Below are positions 35,966 through 45,873 of a DNA stretch of 64,000 nt, one piece after another; positions within the stretch are counted from its first letter, which is position 1; each line of letters starts with the position of its first letter. Position numbers and translations under genes: made by a program. Source of the DNA: Spartobacteria bacterium (GTDB lineage Bacteria; Verrucomicrobiota; Verrucomicrobiia; Chthoniobacterales; UBA6821); contig CANIVT010000010.1 in NCBI GenBank assembly GCA_947471565.1, positions 20,803-84,802 on the forward strand. The letters run 5' to 3'. The notes beneath the pieces are model-generated. The model had not been told where the DNA came from and did not search any database. It saw nothing but the letters and a program-made list of their open reading frames with translations.

Positions 35966-36106
35966 CGCGGAAAACCGAGTGGTGGGAGCCACGGTTTGGC
36001 CTGCGAAGCAGCCCGAAGGGCGAGGCCCTCGAGAGAGGGAGGGGCAAACGCTGAGAGACGGAAACAGCCCCCTTTTATTTCCCTGCGCTTCTGCGTCTCT
36101 GCGCGA
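35966..36106 (+). repeat. 141-bp interspersed repeat, copy 2
   Basis: This is an inverted copy of the element at 29950-30090, differing at a modest number of positions. It begins CGCGGAAAACCGAGTGG and ends with CTGCGCTTCTGCGTCTCTGC. It lies between the convergent dxr and sodA genes. It has no protein-coding potential beyond short shared frames. Confidence 0.85.
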
Positions 36107-36125
36107 TATTTTCTGCCTTCAAATA

Positions 36126-36159
36126 AAAAGCCCCGCACCGTTTCCGGAGCGGGGCTTTT
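36126..36159. terminator. Strong bidirectional Rho-independent terminator
   Basis: AAAAGCCCCGC (36126-36136) pairs with GCGGGGCTTTT (36149-36159) around a short loop; A/T runs on both sides make it active in either direction. It serves the convergent dxr (plus) and sodA (minus) genes and lies 17 bp after the sodA stop. Confidence 0.92.
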
Positions 36160-36175
36160 GCTGAAGGACGAAATT

Positions 36176-36919
36176 TTAGAGGGCAGCTGTATAGTTGGCC
36201 TCAGCCTTGTCCCAGTTCACCACGTTCCACCAGGCCTTGAGGTAGTCGGGGCGTCGGTTCTGGTAGTTGAGATAGTAGGCGTGCTCCCAGACATCGTTGC
36301 CGAGAACCGGCTTTCCTGATCCGTCCATGAGCGGGCTGTCCTGATTGGGAGTCGAGACGATCTCAAGAGCACCCTGCTTGTTGACGATGAGCCAGGCCCA
36401 TCCGCTGCCGAAGCGGCCGACGCCGGCGGCCTCGAACTTAGCCTTGAACTCGTCGACGCTGCCAAAGGTCTTCACGATGGCCTCGGAGAGCTTACCGACC
36501 GGGGCGGAAGCGCCACCCGGCGTCATGAGTTCCCAGAAGAACGTGTGGTTGGAATGACCTCCGCCGTTGTTACGAACTGCATTGCGGATTGGCTCGGGCA
36601 CCGCGTTGAGATCCGCGATAAGATCGTTGACCGGCTTGGCCGAAAGATCGGCGTGATCCTTAAGCGCGTTGTTGAGGTTGTTCACGTAAGCAGCGTGGTG
36701 CTTGTCGTGGTGGATTTCCATCGTGCGGGCGTCGATGTGGGGCTCGAGCGCACCGAAAGCGTAAGGAAGAGGAGGAAGGGTGTATGCCATAGGGTTCAAA
36801 GGATGATCACGGGTCTCACGCTGAGACAAGACGGAACCGGTGGCGGCGCGGACACGGAATGCGATGGCCGGGAAGAATAGGCCGAGAACCCGGATGAAGG
36901 AACGTCTCGTGAACGCCAT
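36176..36919 (-). CDS. sodA: Superoxide dismutase, Mn-type, with a possible Tat signal peptide
   Basis: A 247-residue frame. The catalytic part (204 residues from an inner ATG at 36790, [12 protein letters not shown]) has metal ligands in [18 protein letters not shown] and [18 protein letters not shown] together with [12 protein letters not shown] fits the Mn-preferring subtype. The upstream 43 residues begin [21 protein letters not shown], which looks like a twin-arginine signal with a VRA-type cleavage site. The 36919 start lies only 26 bp after pta, whereas the inner start lies 155 bp after it. An exported form, a cytosolic form, or both may be made. It removes superoxide. Confidence 0.9.
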   Translation of the reverse strand: MAFTRRSFIRVLGLFFPAIAFRVRAATGSVLSQRETRDHPLNPMAYTLPPLPYAFGALEPHIDARTMEIHHDKHHAAYVNNLNNALKDHADLSAKPVNDLIADLNAVPEPIRNAVRNNGGGHSNHTFFWELMTPGGASAPVGKLSEAIVKTFGSVDEFKAKFEAAGVGRFGSGWAWLIVNKQGALEIVSTPNQDSPLMDGSGKPVLGNDVWEHAYYLNYQNRRPDYLKAWWNVVNWDKAEANYTAAL

Positions 36920-36945
36920 GAGGGTCTGGGCGGAGGGATCTCGGC

Positions 36946-38010
36946 CTAATGCCCCTCGTTGTCTCCCATCGGGTAGAGTTTCCGGTACTCGATGGCCTGA
37001 AGGCCGACAATGGCCGCCACCGCGGCGATGTCCTCGCTGAGGGTGCCGCGGGAGATTCGTGCGGCCGGACGGGAAAGGCCATTGACGATATGGCCGTAGA
37101 CACGAGCGCCTCCGAGATGCTGAAGGAGTTTAACGGCGATGTTCCCGGAATTGAGATCGGGGAAGATGAGGACGTTCGCGCTGCCCGCCACGAGATTATC
37201 GGGAACCTTGAGTCTGGCGATCGAGGAGACAAGAGCGGTGTCGGCCTGAAGTTCCCCGTCGATTTCCATGGGATGATCAAGCGCATCGTGGCCTCCTGCG
37301 CGGATCACAAGTTCCTTCGCCTGGGCGGCAGCCGCCGCCATCTTGAGGGCGGTGGGATGGGAGGAACTCCCGTGCGTGGAAAAGCTCAGGAAGGCAATGC
37401 GTGGCGTCTTTCCGAAGACCTGCCTGGCAAGGAGTCCCGTCTGGACACCGATGGAGGCAAGTTGCTCGACGGTCGGCTCGGGAACCACGCCGCAATCGGC
37501 GAAGAACAGGACCCCGTCATCACCGAACTCGGGACGCGGCACCTCCACGATCATGGCACCGGAGACCACAGGTGAATGAGGCAGGGGCTTGATGAGTTGC
37601 AGCAGCGGCCGGAAGAGCGTCGAGGCATAGGCGCCGACCCCGCCGACCAGTCCGTCCACCAGCCCGTGCTGGAGCATCATCGCGGCGAAGTAATTCGGCT
37701 TGCTGAGCAGATTGCGCAACTCCCCCGGCTCCATACCGCGGTAACGCTCCAGTTGGGTGGCCAGACTCAGGAACCTCGGCATCTCGGAAGAAGTTTCCGG
37801 ATCAATGATGGCGATTTTTTCCAGCACGACCCCGTTGGCTTCGGCGACGGCCGTGATCTCGTCCCTCTTGCCGATCAGGACAGCGATACCGAGCCCGCGG
37901 TCGTTGAACATTCTGGCCGCACGGATCACCCGGGGATCGTTCCCATCGGGAAAGACGATCCTCTTGGGATGCCTGCGGAGCTTGGCATACACGCTTTGGA
38001 GAAACGACAT
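36946..38010 (-). CDS. pta: Phosphate acetyltransferase
   Basis: A 354-residue single-domain PTA, interconverting acetyl-CoA and acetyl phosphate. Motifs: [19 protein letters not shown] near the N-terminus, [12 protein letters not shown] at about 122-133, [11 protein letters not shown] at about 218-228, and [19 protein letters not shown] at about 290-308. The start at 38010 ([11 protein letters not shown]) fits the family; an upstream in-frame Met adds 12 residues. No ackA gene is nearby. sodA follows after 26 bp and is probably co-transcribed. Confidence 0.93.
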   Translation of the reverse strand: MSFLQSVYAKLRRHPKRIVFPDGNDPRVIRAARMFNDRGLGIAVLIGKRDEITAVAEANGVVLEKIAIIDPETSSEMPRFLSLATQLERYRGMEPGELRNLLSKPNYFAAMMLQHGLVDGLVGGVGAYASTLFRPLLQLIKPLPHSPVVSGAMIVEVPRPEFGDDGVLFFADCGVVPEPTVEQLASIGVQTGLLARQVFGKTPRIAFLSFSTHGSSSHPTALKMAAAAAQAKELVIRAGGHDALDHPMEIDGELQADTALVSSIARLKVPDNLVAGSANVLIFPDLNSGNIAVKLLQHLGGARVYGHIVNGLSRPAARISRGTLSEDIAAVAAIVGLQAIEYRKLYPMGDNEGH

Positions 38011-38105
38011 TGCGATAAGGGTGGAAAAGATCCGCGCCGGAGACAAGGAGGATCGGGTGCCGTTCCCACTTCCATCCTGCGGGACCTTGAGATCATGATC
38101 CCTCC

Positions 38106-38507
38106 ATGATCACCCGCCTCCTCCATACCCGCTACCGCGTCCAGGATCTCGAAAAGACCGTCTCTTTCTACCGCGACGTGCTGGGACTCAGGGAAACCCG
38201 CCGCAGCGAGAGCGGCAGGGGCTCCAAACTCGTTTTTCTGAAAGCCCCGGGAAGTGAAGAAGAAATCGAGATCTGCGAATTTGCGGGGAGCGGCCCTGTT
38301 GTTGTCGGGCCAGACCTGACCCATCTCGCCTTCGAAGTAACCGATCTCGAGTCCTTTGCAAAAGAGACAACCGCCAAGGGTTACCCCCTGAGCGATGGTC
38401 CGCACAAAACATCCTCCGGTTCCCTTATTGCATTCATCGACGCCCCGGAGGGCTACGAGGTGGAACTGATCCAGCATCTCCCTGCTGGGAGAGAGTTAAA
38501 AAGTTAG
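38106..38507 (+). CDS. Glyoxalase/VOC family protein (lactoylglutathione lyase-like)
   Basis: A 133-residue vicinal oxygen chelate protein with one betaalphabeta-beta-beta unit pair. Glyoxalase I-like features: RVQDLEKTVSFYRDVLGLRETR near the N-terminus, DLTHLAFEVTDLESF (metal-binding His) at about 69-83, and GYEVELIQH (metal-binding Glu) at about 117-125. The likely role is detoxification of methylglyoxal or a similar ligand, but substrate assignment in this fold is uncertain. It diverges from pta. Confidence 0.85.
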   Translation: MITRLLHTRYRVQDLEKTVSFYRDVLGLRETRRSESGRGSKLVFLKAPGSEEEIEICEFAGSGPVVVGPDLTHLAFEVTDLESFAKETTAKGYPLSDGPHKTSSGSLIAFIDAPEGYEVELIQHLPAGRELKS

Positions 38508-38561
38508 AATGTTGAAGCGTGGAACGGAGAAGGGTGATGAGTTCCTCTGATTCTGCCGCAT

Positions 38562-38617
38562 CCTTTTAACCTTTTAACCTTTTAACCTTTTAACCTTTTA
38601 ACCTTTTAACCTTTTAA
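38562..38617. repeat. Seven tandem copies of CCTTTTAA
   Basis: A perfect 8-bp tandem array of seven copies lies 24 bp before the mscL start, followed by a partial copy. Such arrays change length by slippage, and one repeat unit (8 bp) is not a multiple of 3, but here it sits in non-coding DNA in front of mscL, so it would alter promoter spacing or leader length. Confidence 0.95.
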
Positions 38618-38640
38618 CCTTTCCACTTATTTATCTTCCC

Positions 38641-39090
38641 ATGCTCCCCGTTCCCGAACCCAAGAAAGTTGTCGAAACCTCAGGGAAATTCCTCAACGAG
38701 TTCCGTGAGTTCATCAGTCGAGGTAATGTCATCGACCTTGCCGTCGGCGTGATCATGGGTGCCGCGTTCGGCAAGATCGTCACCGCCCTCGTCCAGGACG
38801 TGATCATGCCGCCCATCGGGTTGCTGATGAAGGGAATCAACTTTCAGGACCTCTACGTTCCGCTCAATGGCAAGCACTACTCCGCCCTGGCTGCAGCCAA
38901 ACAGGACGGGGCTCCAATCCTTGCCTACGGAAGCTTCATCAACACCGTGATCGAATTCGTGATCATCTCCGCCTGCATCTTCGCACTGGTGAAGACGATC
39001 AACTCGCTCCGCAGAACCGATGCCGCGGCAGCCGCCCCGACAAAGAGCGAGGAGCTCCTGACGGAAATCCGCGACCTGCTCAAGAAGTAG
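38641..39090 (+). CDS. mscL: Large-conductance mechanosensitive channel
   Basis: A 149-residue channel subunit with the MscL signature at TM1 ([20 protein letters not shown], about 31-50), a periplasmic loop and TM2 ([19 protein letters not shown], about 100-118), and a charged cytoplasmic helix at the C-terminus. It releases osmolytes on sudden drops in external osmolarity. Its 3' end overlaps the end of the convergent ACT-domain gene by 11 bp. Expression may vary with the tandem array upstream. Confidence 0.97.
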   Translation: MLPVPEPKKVVETSGKFLNEFREFISRGNVIDLAVGVIMGAAFGKIVTALVQDVIMPPIGLLMKGINFQDLYVPLNGKHYSALAAAKQDGAPILAYGSFINTVIEFVIISACIFALVKTINSLRRTDAAAAAPTKSEELLTEIRDLLKK

Positions 39091-39523
39091 GCTTCTGCTC
39101 CGCGTCGAGCTTCCTGAGCACGGAAAGTGCCCTGCGCGCATCGGTCACGCGCAGGATAAGGAGTCCTTTTTTGGCTGAGGGCATCGAGGCCAGATAACCG
39201 TACTCGATATTGATTTTTTTGGTGGAAAGGGCGTTCGCGATCCGGGAGAGGCTGCCGGGTTTGTTGTCGTTCTGAATCATCAGGACCTCGCTCTCCACGA
39301 CCAGCGTTCCATGCGCGTCGAAGAGTGAGACAGCGCGATCCGTATTGCTCACCACCATCCGCACCACCGCATGGTCAGTCGTGTCGGAGACAGTAAGTCC
39401 GTAGATGTTGATCTTGGCGACAGCGAGGGCATCGCAGACCGCCGCGAGCGCCCCGGGCTTGTTCTCAAGGAACACCGCCAACTGCTGGACGATCTTGGGA
39501 GCCAGCGGTTCGGTTTTCTGCAT
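39080..39523 (-). CDS. Tandem ACT-domain protein
   Basis: A 147-residue protein made of two ACT domains: the first at about 10-75 ([20 protein letters not shown]) and the second at about 80-140 ([20 protein letters not shown]). ACT domains bind amino acids. Stand-alone two-ACT proteins often act as amino-acid sensors, but the partner is not known here. The ATG at 39523 (MQKTEPL) is preferred over the TTG at 39532. Confidence 0.85.
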   Translation of the reverse strand: MQKTEPLAPKIVQQLAVFLENKPGALAAVCDALAVAKINIYGLTVSDTTDHAVVRMVVSNTDRAVSLFDAHGTLVVESEVLMIQNDNKPGSLSRIANALSTKKINIEYGYLASMPSAKKGLLILRVTDARRALSVLRKLDAEQKPTS

Positions 39524-39654
39524 GGACTTCAACGTAGCATCCGATCACCCCGTCGCACGAAAAAAGAAGAGGAAAAAGAAAAGGCTCATTGAGAAGAGTG
39601 GGAAAAGTGGAGGAACTCCACCCTCCCATACGACTCGTCGAATCCCTCGTTGTT

Positions 39655-39697
39655 TTGCTGACCTAACAGCCTTCAGCCTAAATCACTGAAAGCCTTT
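39655..39697. repeat. Heptamer-family motif downstream of gltB
   Basis: CTAACAGCCTTCAGCCTAAATCACTGAAAGCC contains the CCTTCAG/GGCTGTTAGG motifs of the spacer family and lies directly after the gltB stop. Confidence 0.5.
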
Positions 39698-42600
39698 TCA
39701 GGCCTTCGGCGAAGCAGTGATAGCTTCGGTGATGATGGTCTTGGCCTCGTCGGCCTTGTCTTTCTCAATCGGCTTGGCCGCGGGAACGTGCGGGGTGACT
39801 TTCCAGAATTTCGCCAGAGATTCCTTCCAATCGCCAAGGATTCGGGCGGCCAGCGGGCTACCGGTCTTCTCGTGATGTTTCGTGACGAGCTCCTTGAGCT
39901 TTGCCTCGTCCTCCAGGGACTCGATCTTGGCCGCTCCGACCAACTGATCGTTGTAACGGCCCAGGAACTTTTCCTCCTCGTCGAGGATGAAGGCCTCGCC
40001 GCCGGTCATGCCGGCGCCGAAGTTTTTACCCGTGGAACCGAGGACAACGACTGTGCCACCGGTCATGTATTCGCAACCGTGGTCACCGATTCCCTCGACG
40101 ACAGCGGTGCCGCCCGAGTTACGGACGCAGAAGCGCTCGCCGGCACGGCCGTTGGCGAAGAGGTAGCCGCGGATGGCGCCGTACATCACGGTGTTGCCGA
40201 TGATGCTGTTCTTCTCGGGGACGAAGCGGTGGCCGGGGAGCGGGCGGACGATGATCTCGCCACCGCTCATGCTCTTGCCGACGTAGTCGTTCCCTTCGCC
40301 GGTGAGGACAAGTTTCACACCTGGGGCGAGGAAAGCGCCGAAGCTCTGCCCGGCGGTTCCCGTGAGATCGAGCTCGAGGGTGCCCTCAGGAAGACCTTCC
40401 TCGCCGTATTGGTAGGCGATCTCTCCGGAGACTTTCGTCGCGATGGAGCGGTTGGTGTTGTCGACTTTGTAGGAAAGCTTCACAGCCTTCGCGTCGCGAA
40501 TCGCCTCCTCGGCATCCTGCAGGATGATGTCGTCGATGGGCTGGTCGTGCTCGGGGTCGTTCCTATCGCGCGTGGCGTAGCGCACGGCCGTCGGATCGTC
40601 CTTTACGACATCCTTGAGGAGGCGGGAGAGGTTGACGGTGTTCGCCTTGGGGTGATCGGGGATGTGCTTCTGGCGGAGGCACTCGGTGCGGCCGACCATC
40701 TCGTCGATGGTGCGGAAACCAAGGCGAGCCATGATCTCGCGGACTTCCTGGGCGACGGCATTGAAGAAGTTGACCACGTTCTCGGGCTTGCCCTTGAACT
40801 TGGCACGCAGACGATCGTCGAGGGTGGCGACGCCGACCGGGCAGTTGTTGAGATGACACTGGCGGACGTAGACGCAGCCCATCGCGATGAGGGCGGCAGT
40901 CCCGAAATTGTACTCCTCGGCGCCGAGTAGGGTGGCGTGAACGATATCCTCGCCGGTACGCATACCGCCGTCAGTGCGCAGGGTCACGCGGTTACGGAGT
41001 CCGTTGAGCAGGAGGACCTGATGGGTCTCGGCAACACCGAGCTCCCAGGCTCCCCCGGCATGTTTCACGGAACTGAGCGGAGAGGCGCCGGTGCCGCCCT
41101 CGTGGCCGCTGACAAGGATGATGTCGGCATGGGCCTTCGCCACGCCTGCGGCAACCGTTCCGACGCCGGCTTCGGCGACGAGCTTCACGGTGACGCGGGC
41201 GCGGGGATTGACCTGCTTGAGGTCGTAGATGAGCTGCGCCAGATCCTCGATCGAGTAGATGTCGTGGTGCGGAGGAGGAGAGATGAGCGTGACGCCGGGA
41301 ACCGAGTTGCGTCGGGCGGCGATGTAGGCGGTGACCTTATGACCGGGAAGCTGCCCACCCTCGCCGGGCTTGGCTCCCTGGGCCATCTTGATCTCGATTT
41401 CCTTGGCACTGGCCAGATAGGCGGCATGGACGCCGAAGCGGCCGGAGGCGATCTGCTTGATGGCGCTGTTGGCCCAGTCGCCATTCTCCTGGCGTTTGAA
41501 GCGGCGCGGATCCTCTCCGCCCTCGCCGCTGTTCGACTTTCCGCCGATGCGGTTCATCGCGATGGCCAGGGTCTCGTGGGCTTCGGGGCTGAGCGCGCCA
41601 AGCGACATGCCGGCCGTGGTGAAACGGCGGCGGATTTCCTCGATCGATTCCACCTCCTCGATCGGCACGGGACCGGAGGGACGGGCGACGAACTCGAGCA
41701 GGTTGCGCGGGGAGTGCGGGGTCGAGGCCAGGACGGCGTCTACATAGGCCTTGTAGTCCTCGGGCTTGTTCGTGCGGACGAAGCTGTGGAAATTCTTGAT
41801 GACCGGCGGGGTGACGGCGTGAAGCTCTCCTCCGCGGCGAATACGGTAGAACCCGGGGTCGCCGAGTTGGAGCGCGGCGGCTTCCTTGCCCTCCTCGACG
41901 GGAATGGGCGCGGCGTAGGCCATCTCGTGGCGCGCGAGGGACTCGCGGGCGATCTCTTCGAAGCCGACACCTTCGATCTGCGTGGGGGTTCCCGAGAAAC
42001 ACTCTTCCACCAGCGCAGTGGAAACGCCGGTTGCCTCGAAGATCTGGGCGCCGCGGTAGCTGCCGATGACGGAGATGCCCATCTTGGACATGATCTTGAG
42101 CAGGCCGCTCTGAAGTGCCTTCTTATAGTTCAGGAGAGCCGTGGCGTAGTCGGTGTCGACCGAACCCTTCTCGATCATCTCGCGAATGGTCTCGAAAGCC
42201 AGATACGGATTGATCGCGCTGCAGCCGTAGCCGATGAGGCAGGCGAACTGATGCACGTCGCGGGCCTCGCCCGTCTCGCAGACAATGCTGGCGCGCATGC
42301 GCTTGCCGACGCGGCGGAGGTGATGGTGGACGGCGCCGACGGCCAGAAGGGCGGGGATGGCGAGGTTGTCGGCATCGATACCCTTGTCGCTGAGGACCAG
42401 AATCCGCGTTCCGTCATCGATGGCCTGTTCGGCGGCCTTGCAGAGCTCGCGGACGGCAGGGGCCAACCCGGCGGCTCCCGAAGCTGCTTTCCAAAGGGTG
42501 GAGAGGGTGGTCGCCTTGTGCTCGCCACCGATTGCTCGGATGGCATCGAGCTCCTCGTTGAAGAGAATGGGTGAGTCGATCGAGACCTGCGAGGCATGCT

Positions 42601-44302
42601 CGGGGGTCTCGGAGAGAAGATTGCGCCTCCAACCCAGGGTGGTGAAGAGCGACATGACCAGACGCTCGCGGATCGGGTCGATCGGGGGATTGGTGACCTG
42701 GGCGAAGAGTTGGCTGAAGTAGGTGTAGAGGAGGCGGGGGCGCAGCGAGAGAACCGCGAGCGGAGTGTCGTCACCCATCGAACCCACGGCCTCGGCACCG
42801 TCCTTGACCATCGGTTTGAGGATCATGTCGAGCTCCTCGCTGGTGTAACCGAAGGAGACCTGACGCTGGGTCAGATCAATGATATCGAGATCGCCGACCG
42901 GAGCCTTGAGTGCATCGGCCTTGGAAGGGGCGACGCGGACGAAATGGTCGTCCACCATCTTCCGGTAGTTGTGCCGGGTGGCGATCGACTGCTTGATCTC
43001 GCGGTCGCGCAGGAGAATGCCGGCGGCCGTGTCGATGGCGATCATCTCGCCGGGCGCTAGGCGTCCCTTCTCCACAATCGTATCCTGATCGAGTCCGTCG
43101 ACACCCATCTCGGAGCCAAGGCTGAAGATCCCGTCCTCGGTGATCTGGTAGCGGGCCGGACGAAGTCCATTGCGATCCAGGCAAGCGCCGATCGTGATGC
43201 CGTCGGTGAAGACCAACGCGGCAGGGCCGTCCCAGGGCTCGCAGAGGCAGGTGTGGTACTCGTAAAAAGCGGCGAGCTCGGGAGAGATCTCCTTGTCACC
43301 GCGCCATGCCGGGGGCACCAGCATGGTCATGGAGTGCAGGAGGGAGCGGCCCGACATGGTGAGGACCTCGAGCACGTTGTCGAGGCTGGCGGAGTCGGAT
43401 CCGCCGGGCTGGATGATCGGGTGCAGCAGCTCGATGTCCTCGCCCCAGAAATCGGCCTTCAGTTCGGCCTCGCGGGCCTGGGTCCAGTTGCGATTGCCCC
43501 GGACGGTGTTGATCTCTCCGTTGTGGGCCATCATCCGGAAGGGATGGGCCAGGGGCCATGTCGGGAAGGTGTTCGTGCTGTAGCGCTGGTGGTAGACGCA
43601 GAGAGCGGTCTCGTAATCGGGATTGGAGAGATCGGGGAAGAACTTCTCCAGCGAGGAGGAGACAAGCAGGCCCTTGTAGACGATGAGGCGATGCGAGAAG
43701 GAGGGGATGTAGAAGCCCTCGATCTTGTCGGCGGCCGCCCTTTTCTCGATCTCGTTGCGGGCCAGGAAGAGGCGGCGCTCGTAGTCGTCATCGGCCATAC
43801 CCCAGGGACGACCGACCAGCACCTGCTCCATGTCGGGCAGGGTCATCAGGGCCTTGGTGCCCAGGATCTGCTTGTTGGTGGGGACTTCCCGCCATCCGAA
43901 GAGACAGAGTCCGCGCTTGGCGATGACTTCATCGGTGATCGCCTTGGCACGGGCCTTGGCGTACTCGTTATCTTTCGGGAGATACATCACGCCGACGCCG
44001 AGGTCGGAATCGCGGTAGAGCTGATGGCCGAGTTTCTCAACGACCGGCTTGAAGAGCTTGTAGGGGATCTGGGTCGAGATACCGGCTCCGTCGCCGGTGC
44101 GGGCGTCGGCGTCCAAGGCGCCGCGGTGCATCAGGTTGCAGATGGAGCGGAGGCCGATCCGGAGAATCTCGTTGGAGCGCTGGCCGCTGATGCGGGCCAC
44201 CATGCCGACACCGCAGGCGTCTTTTTCAAAGGCCGGGTCATAGAGGGAGGTTCCGCTCTGATGATGGGGCAGGGAATGGTTCATGGCGTTGGAGGTGGTC
44301 AT
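39698..44302 (-). CDS. gltB: Glutamate synthase large subunit
   Basis: A 1534-residue enzyme that makes two glutamates from glutamine and 2-oxoglutarate. The chosen start is 44302 (MTTSNAMNH); the mature protein should begin at Cys in EKDACGVGMVARI, the amidotransferase nucleophile, implying a propeptide of about 30 residues. The glutaminase domain includes MRGA-type and YQRYSTNTFPTWPLAHPF regions; the FMN/Fe-S region contains GEGGEDPRRF, PPPHHDIYSIEDLAQLI and CHLNNCPVGVAT, which supplies cluster Cys residues. The C-terminal alpha/beta helical domain has the GxxGGG-like repeats (GGTVVVLGSTGKNFGAGMTGG). gltD is not adjacent. Confidence 0.97.
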   Translation of the reverse strand: MTTSNAMNHSLPHHQSGTSLYDPAFEKDACGVGMVARISGQRSNEILRIGLRSICNLMHRGALDADARTGDGAGISTQIPYKLFKPVVEKLGHQLYRDSDLGVGVMYLPKDNEYAKARAKAITDEVIAKRGLCLFGWREVPTNKQILGTKALMTLPDMEQVLVGRPWGMADDDYERRLFLARNEIEKRAAADKIEGFYIPSFSHRLIVYKGLLVSSSLEKFFPDLSNPDYETALCVYHQRYSTNTFPTWPLAHPFRMMAHNGEINTVRGNRNWTQAREAELKADFWGEDIELLHPIIQPGGSDSASLDNVLEVLTMSGRSLLHSMTMLVPPAWRGDKEISPELAAFYEYHTCLCEPWDGPAALVFTDGITIGACLDRNGLRPARYQITEDGIFSLGSEMGVDGLDQDTIVEKGRLAPGEMIAIDTAAGILLRDREIKQSIATRHNYRKMVDDHFVRVAPSKADALKAPVGDLDIIDLTQRQVSFGYTSEELDMILKPMVKDGAEAVGSMGDDTPLAVLSLRPRLLYTYFSQLFAQVTNPPIDPIRERLVMSLFTTLGWRRNLLSETPEHASQVSIDSPILFNEELDAIRAIGGEHKATTLSTLWKAASGAAGLAPAVRELCKAAEQAIDDGTRILVLSDKGIDADNLAIPALLAVGAVHHHLRRVGKRMRASIVCETGEARDVHQFACLIGYGCSAINPYLAFETIREMIEKGSVDTDYATALLNYKKALQSGLLKIMSKMGISVIGSYRGAQIFEATGVSTALVEECFSGTPTQIEGVGFEEIARESLARHEMAYAAPIPVEEGKEAAALQLGDPGFYRIRRGGELHAVTPPVIKNFHSFVRTNKPEDYKAYVDAVLASTPHSPRNLLEFVARPSGPVPIEEVESIEEIRRRFTTAGMSLGALSPEAHETLAIAMNRIGGKSNSGEGGEDPRRFKRQENGDWANSAIKQIASGRFGVHAAYLASAKEIEIKMAQGAKPGEGGQLPGHKVTAYIAARRNSVPGVTLISPPPHHDIYSIEDLAQLIYDLKQVNPRARVTVKLVAEAGVGTVAAGVAKAHADIILVSGHEGGTGASPLSSVKHAGGAWELGVAETHQVLLLNGLRNRVTLRTDGGMRTGEDIVHATLLGAEEYNFGTAALIAMGCVYVRQCHLNNCPVGVATLDDRLRAKFKGKPENVVNFFNAVAQEVREIMARLGFRTIDEMVGRTECLRQKHIPDHPKANTVNLSRLLKDVVKDDPTAVRYATRDRNDPEHDQPIDDIILQDAEEAIRDAKAVKLSYKVDNTNRSIATKVSGEIAYQYGEEGLPEGTLELDLTGTAGQSFGAFLAPGVKLVLTGEGNDYVGKSMSGGEIIVRPLPGHRFVPEKNSIIGNTVMYGAIRGYLFANGRAGERFCVRNSGGTAVVEGIGDHGCEYMTGGTVVVLGSTGKNFGAGMTGGEAFILDEEEKFLGRYNDQLVGAAKIESLEDEAKLKELVTKHHEKTGSPLAARILGDWKESLAKFWKVTPHVPAAKPIEKDKADEAKTIITEAITASPKA

Positions 44303-44523
44303 GGTGATGCTTCGGCGAGAACCCGTCCCTATCCCTCGGAAATCCGTGAAAGGGGGAACTCTGGCGAGCTGTAGAATGTCGCGGATGGCGTCCTCCCTCG
44401 CAAGCAAATGGCGCGCCAGCACGGAGGATTTTTTGCATTAATCACGGAACCATGTCATTGCGGATTGGAGTTGTCGAATGCCCTCGACTGCCGCCGCGTG
44501 GAGAATCACCTTTTTTATGCTTC

Positions 44524-45873
44524 ATGCCACCGTCCTCTTTATCCGCCCACCAATCCTCCGACGCGGACAGGAACTGGCGGCTCTTCCTCTGGTTCCGCGT
44601 CCTCTTTTCGGCGCGCTTTTACTACCCGGTTCTGGCTGTCCTGTTTCTCGATTTGGGCCTCACCGCCACCCAGTACACGCTACTCAATGTCGCCTGGGCG
44701 GCCGCGAGTCTTCTTTCCGACGTACCCGCCGGAGTGCTGGCCGATCGGATCGGCCGCAAACCGCTATTGATTGCGGCTGGGTGCTGCATGGTCGCCGAGA
44801 TGACGATTCTCTGCGTTGCCCCCAGGGACGGCGGGATGATTCTCTTTCTTTTCTGTCTGGCAAATCGGATCCTGAGCGGTCTCGCCGAGGGATTGGCCAG
44901 CGGGGCCGATGAGGCAATCGTCTATGACTCACTGGCCGAGAGAGGACGTACCGGCGAATGGAATACGGTCCTGGAGCAACTGACCCGATGGCAGTCGGTC
45001 GGATTCATGGTCGCCATGCTAGCCGGCGGAGCGGTCTATGCGCCCGGCTTTGTGAACGGGGTGCTGAGTCTACTCGGTATCCATGCCTCCCTGGATCAGG
45101 CCGCCACGCTACGCTTTCCAATTGTCCTCACGCTCCTGAGCGCGGTCGGAGTGCTGCTGCTGGCACTGAACTTCCGTGAACCGCTGCGACGTCATCCCCA
45201 TGCCGTCGAGGATGCCGAGGGACATCATGCCTCCTCGGTGACAGGCGCCTACGCCTTCGTGATCCGTGCCGGACGTTGGCTGCTCGGCAGCCCCGTTGCA
45301 CTCTTCGTCGTTTGCGCAGGATTCGTGCTTGAGAGCGCCGTCCGCCTGTTCCTTACCTTCAGTAGCTCCTATTTCCGGCTGATCGGGATTCCCGAGATTG
45401 CTTTCGGGGTGCTTGGGGCGGCCATGGGAGGGATAGGCTTCTTCGTCTCCCCGTGGGCACGGCGACTCGTCTCCACACGGAGCATCGGCGGTGCCTTCAC
45501 GATCATCGGCGTCATTGTAATGGCGGGGTTGGTCGGCGTTGCCTTGCACCCTCCGTACTGGGGCGTGATCTTCGGCTTCCTGCTCGGCGGGGCAATGACG
45601 CTGATCGGCTTCAGTGTCTCGACCTATCTCAACACGCTCGTCGACTCCCATCATCGCGCCACCGTCCTCTCCTTCAAGGGGCTGGCCTTCAACTTTGCGT
45701 ACGGCGGCATCAGCCTCCTCTTTGCTTTGGCGCTTCGCTTCGCACCGGGCGCCACGGCTCAGGATCAGTTGGCAAATGCCTTTGCAGTGGTTCCCTTCTG
45801 GCTGATGCTCGTCTCCGCCCTGTTACTCGTCGCTTTCCGGAAACATCTTCATCTCATCACCGGCAGAAGCTGA
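44524..45873 (+). CDS. Major facilitator superfamily transporter
   Basis: A 449-residue transporter with about twelve membrane spans. The MFS signature between TM2 and TM3 is present as GVLADRIGRKPLLIA at about 71-85, with DVPAG before it. The substrate is not evident; similar proteins are drug or metabolite exporters. The start at 44524 (MPPSSLSAHQ) is preferred over an upstream ATG at 44452 that adds a Cys/Pro-rich stretch. It overlaps the RluE-like gene by 1 bp (TGATG). Confidence 0.88.
   Translation: MPPSSLSAHQSSDADRNWRLFLWFRVLFSARFYYPVLAVLFLDLGLTATQYTLLNVAWAAASLLSDVPAGVLADRIGRKPLLIAAGCCMVAEMTILCVAPRDGGMILFLFCLANRILSGLAEGLASGADEAIVYDSLAERGRTGEWNTVLEQLTRWQSVGFMVAMLAGGAVYAPGFVNGVLSLLGIHASLDQAATLRFPIVLTLLSAVGVLLLALNFREPLRRHPHAVEDAEGHHASSVTGAYAFVIRAGRWLLGSPVALFVVCAGFVLESAVRLFLTFSSSYFRLIGIPEIAFGVLGAAMGGIGFFVSPWARRLVSTRSIGGAFTIIGVIVMAGLVGVALHPPYWGVIFGFLLGGAMTLIGFSVSTYLNTLVDSHHRATVLSFKGLAFNFAYGGISLLFALALRFAPGATAQDQLANAFAVVPFWLMLVSALLLVAFRKHLHLITGRS

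Noticed and set aside
38562..38617. CRISPR array
   Set aside because: The 8-bp units are directly adjacent with no spacers.
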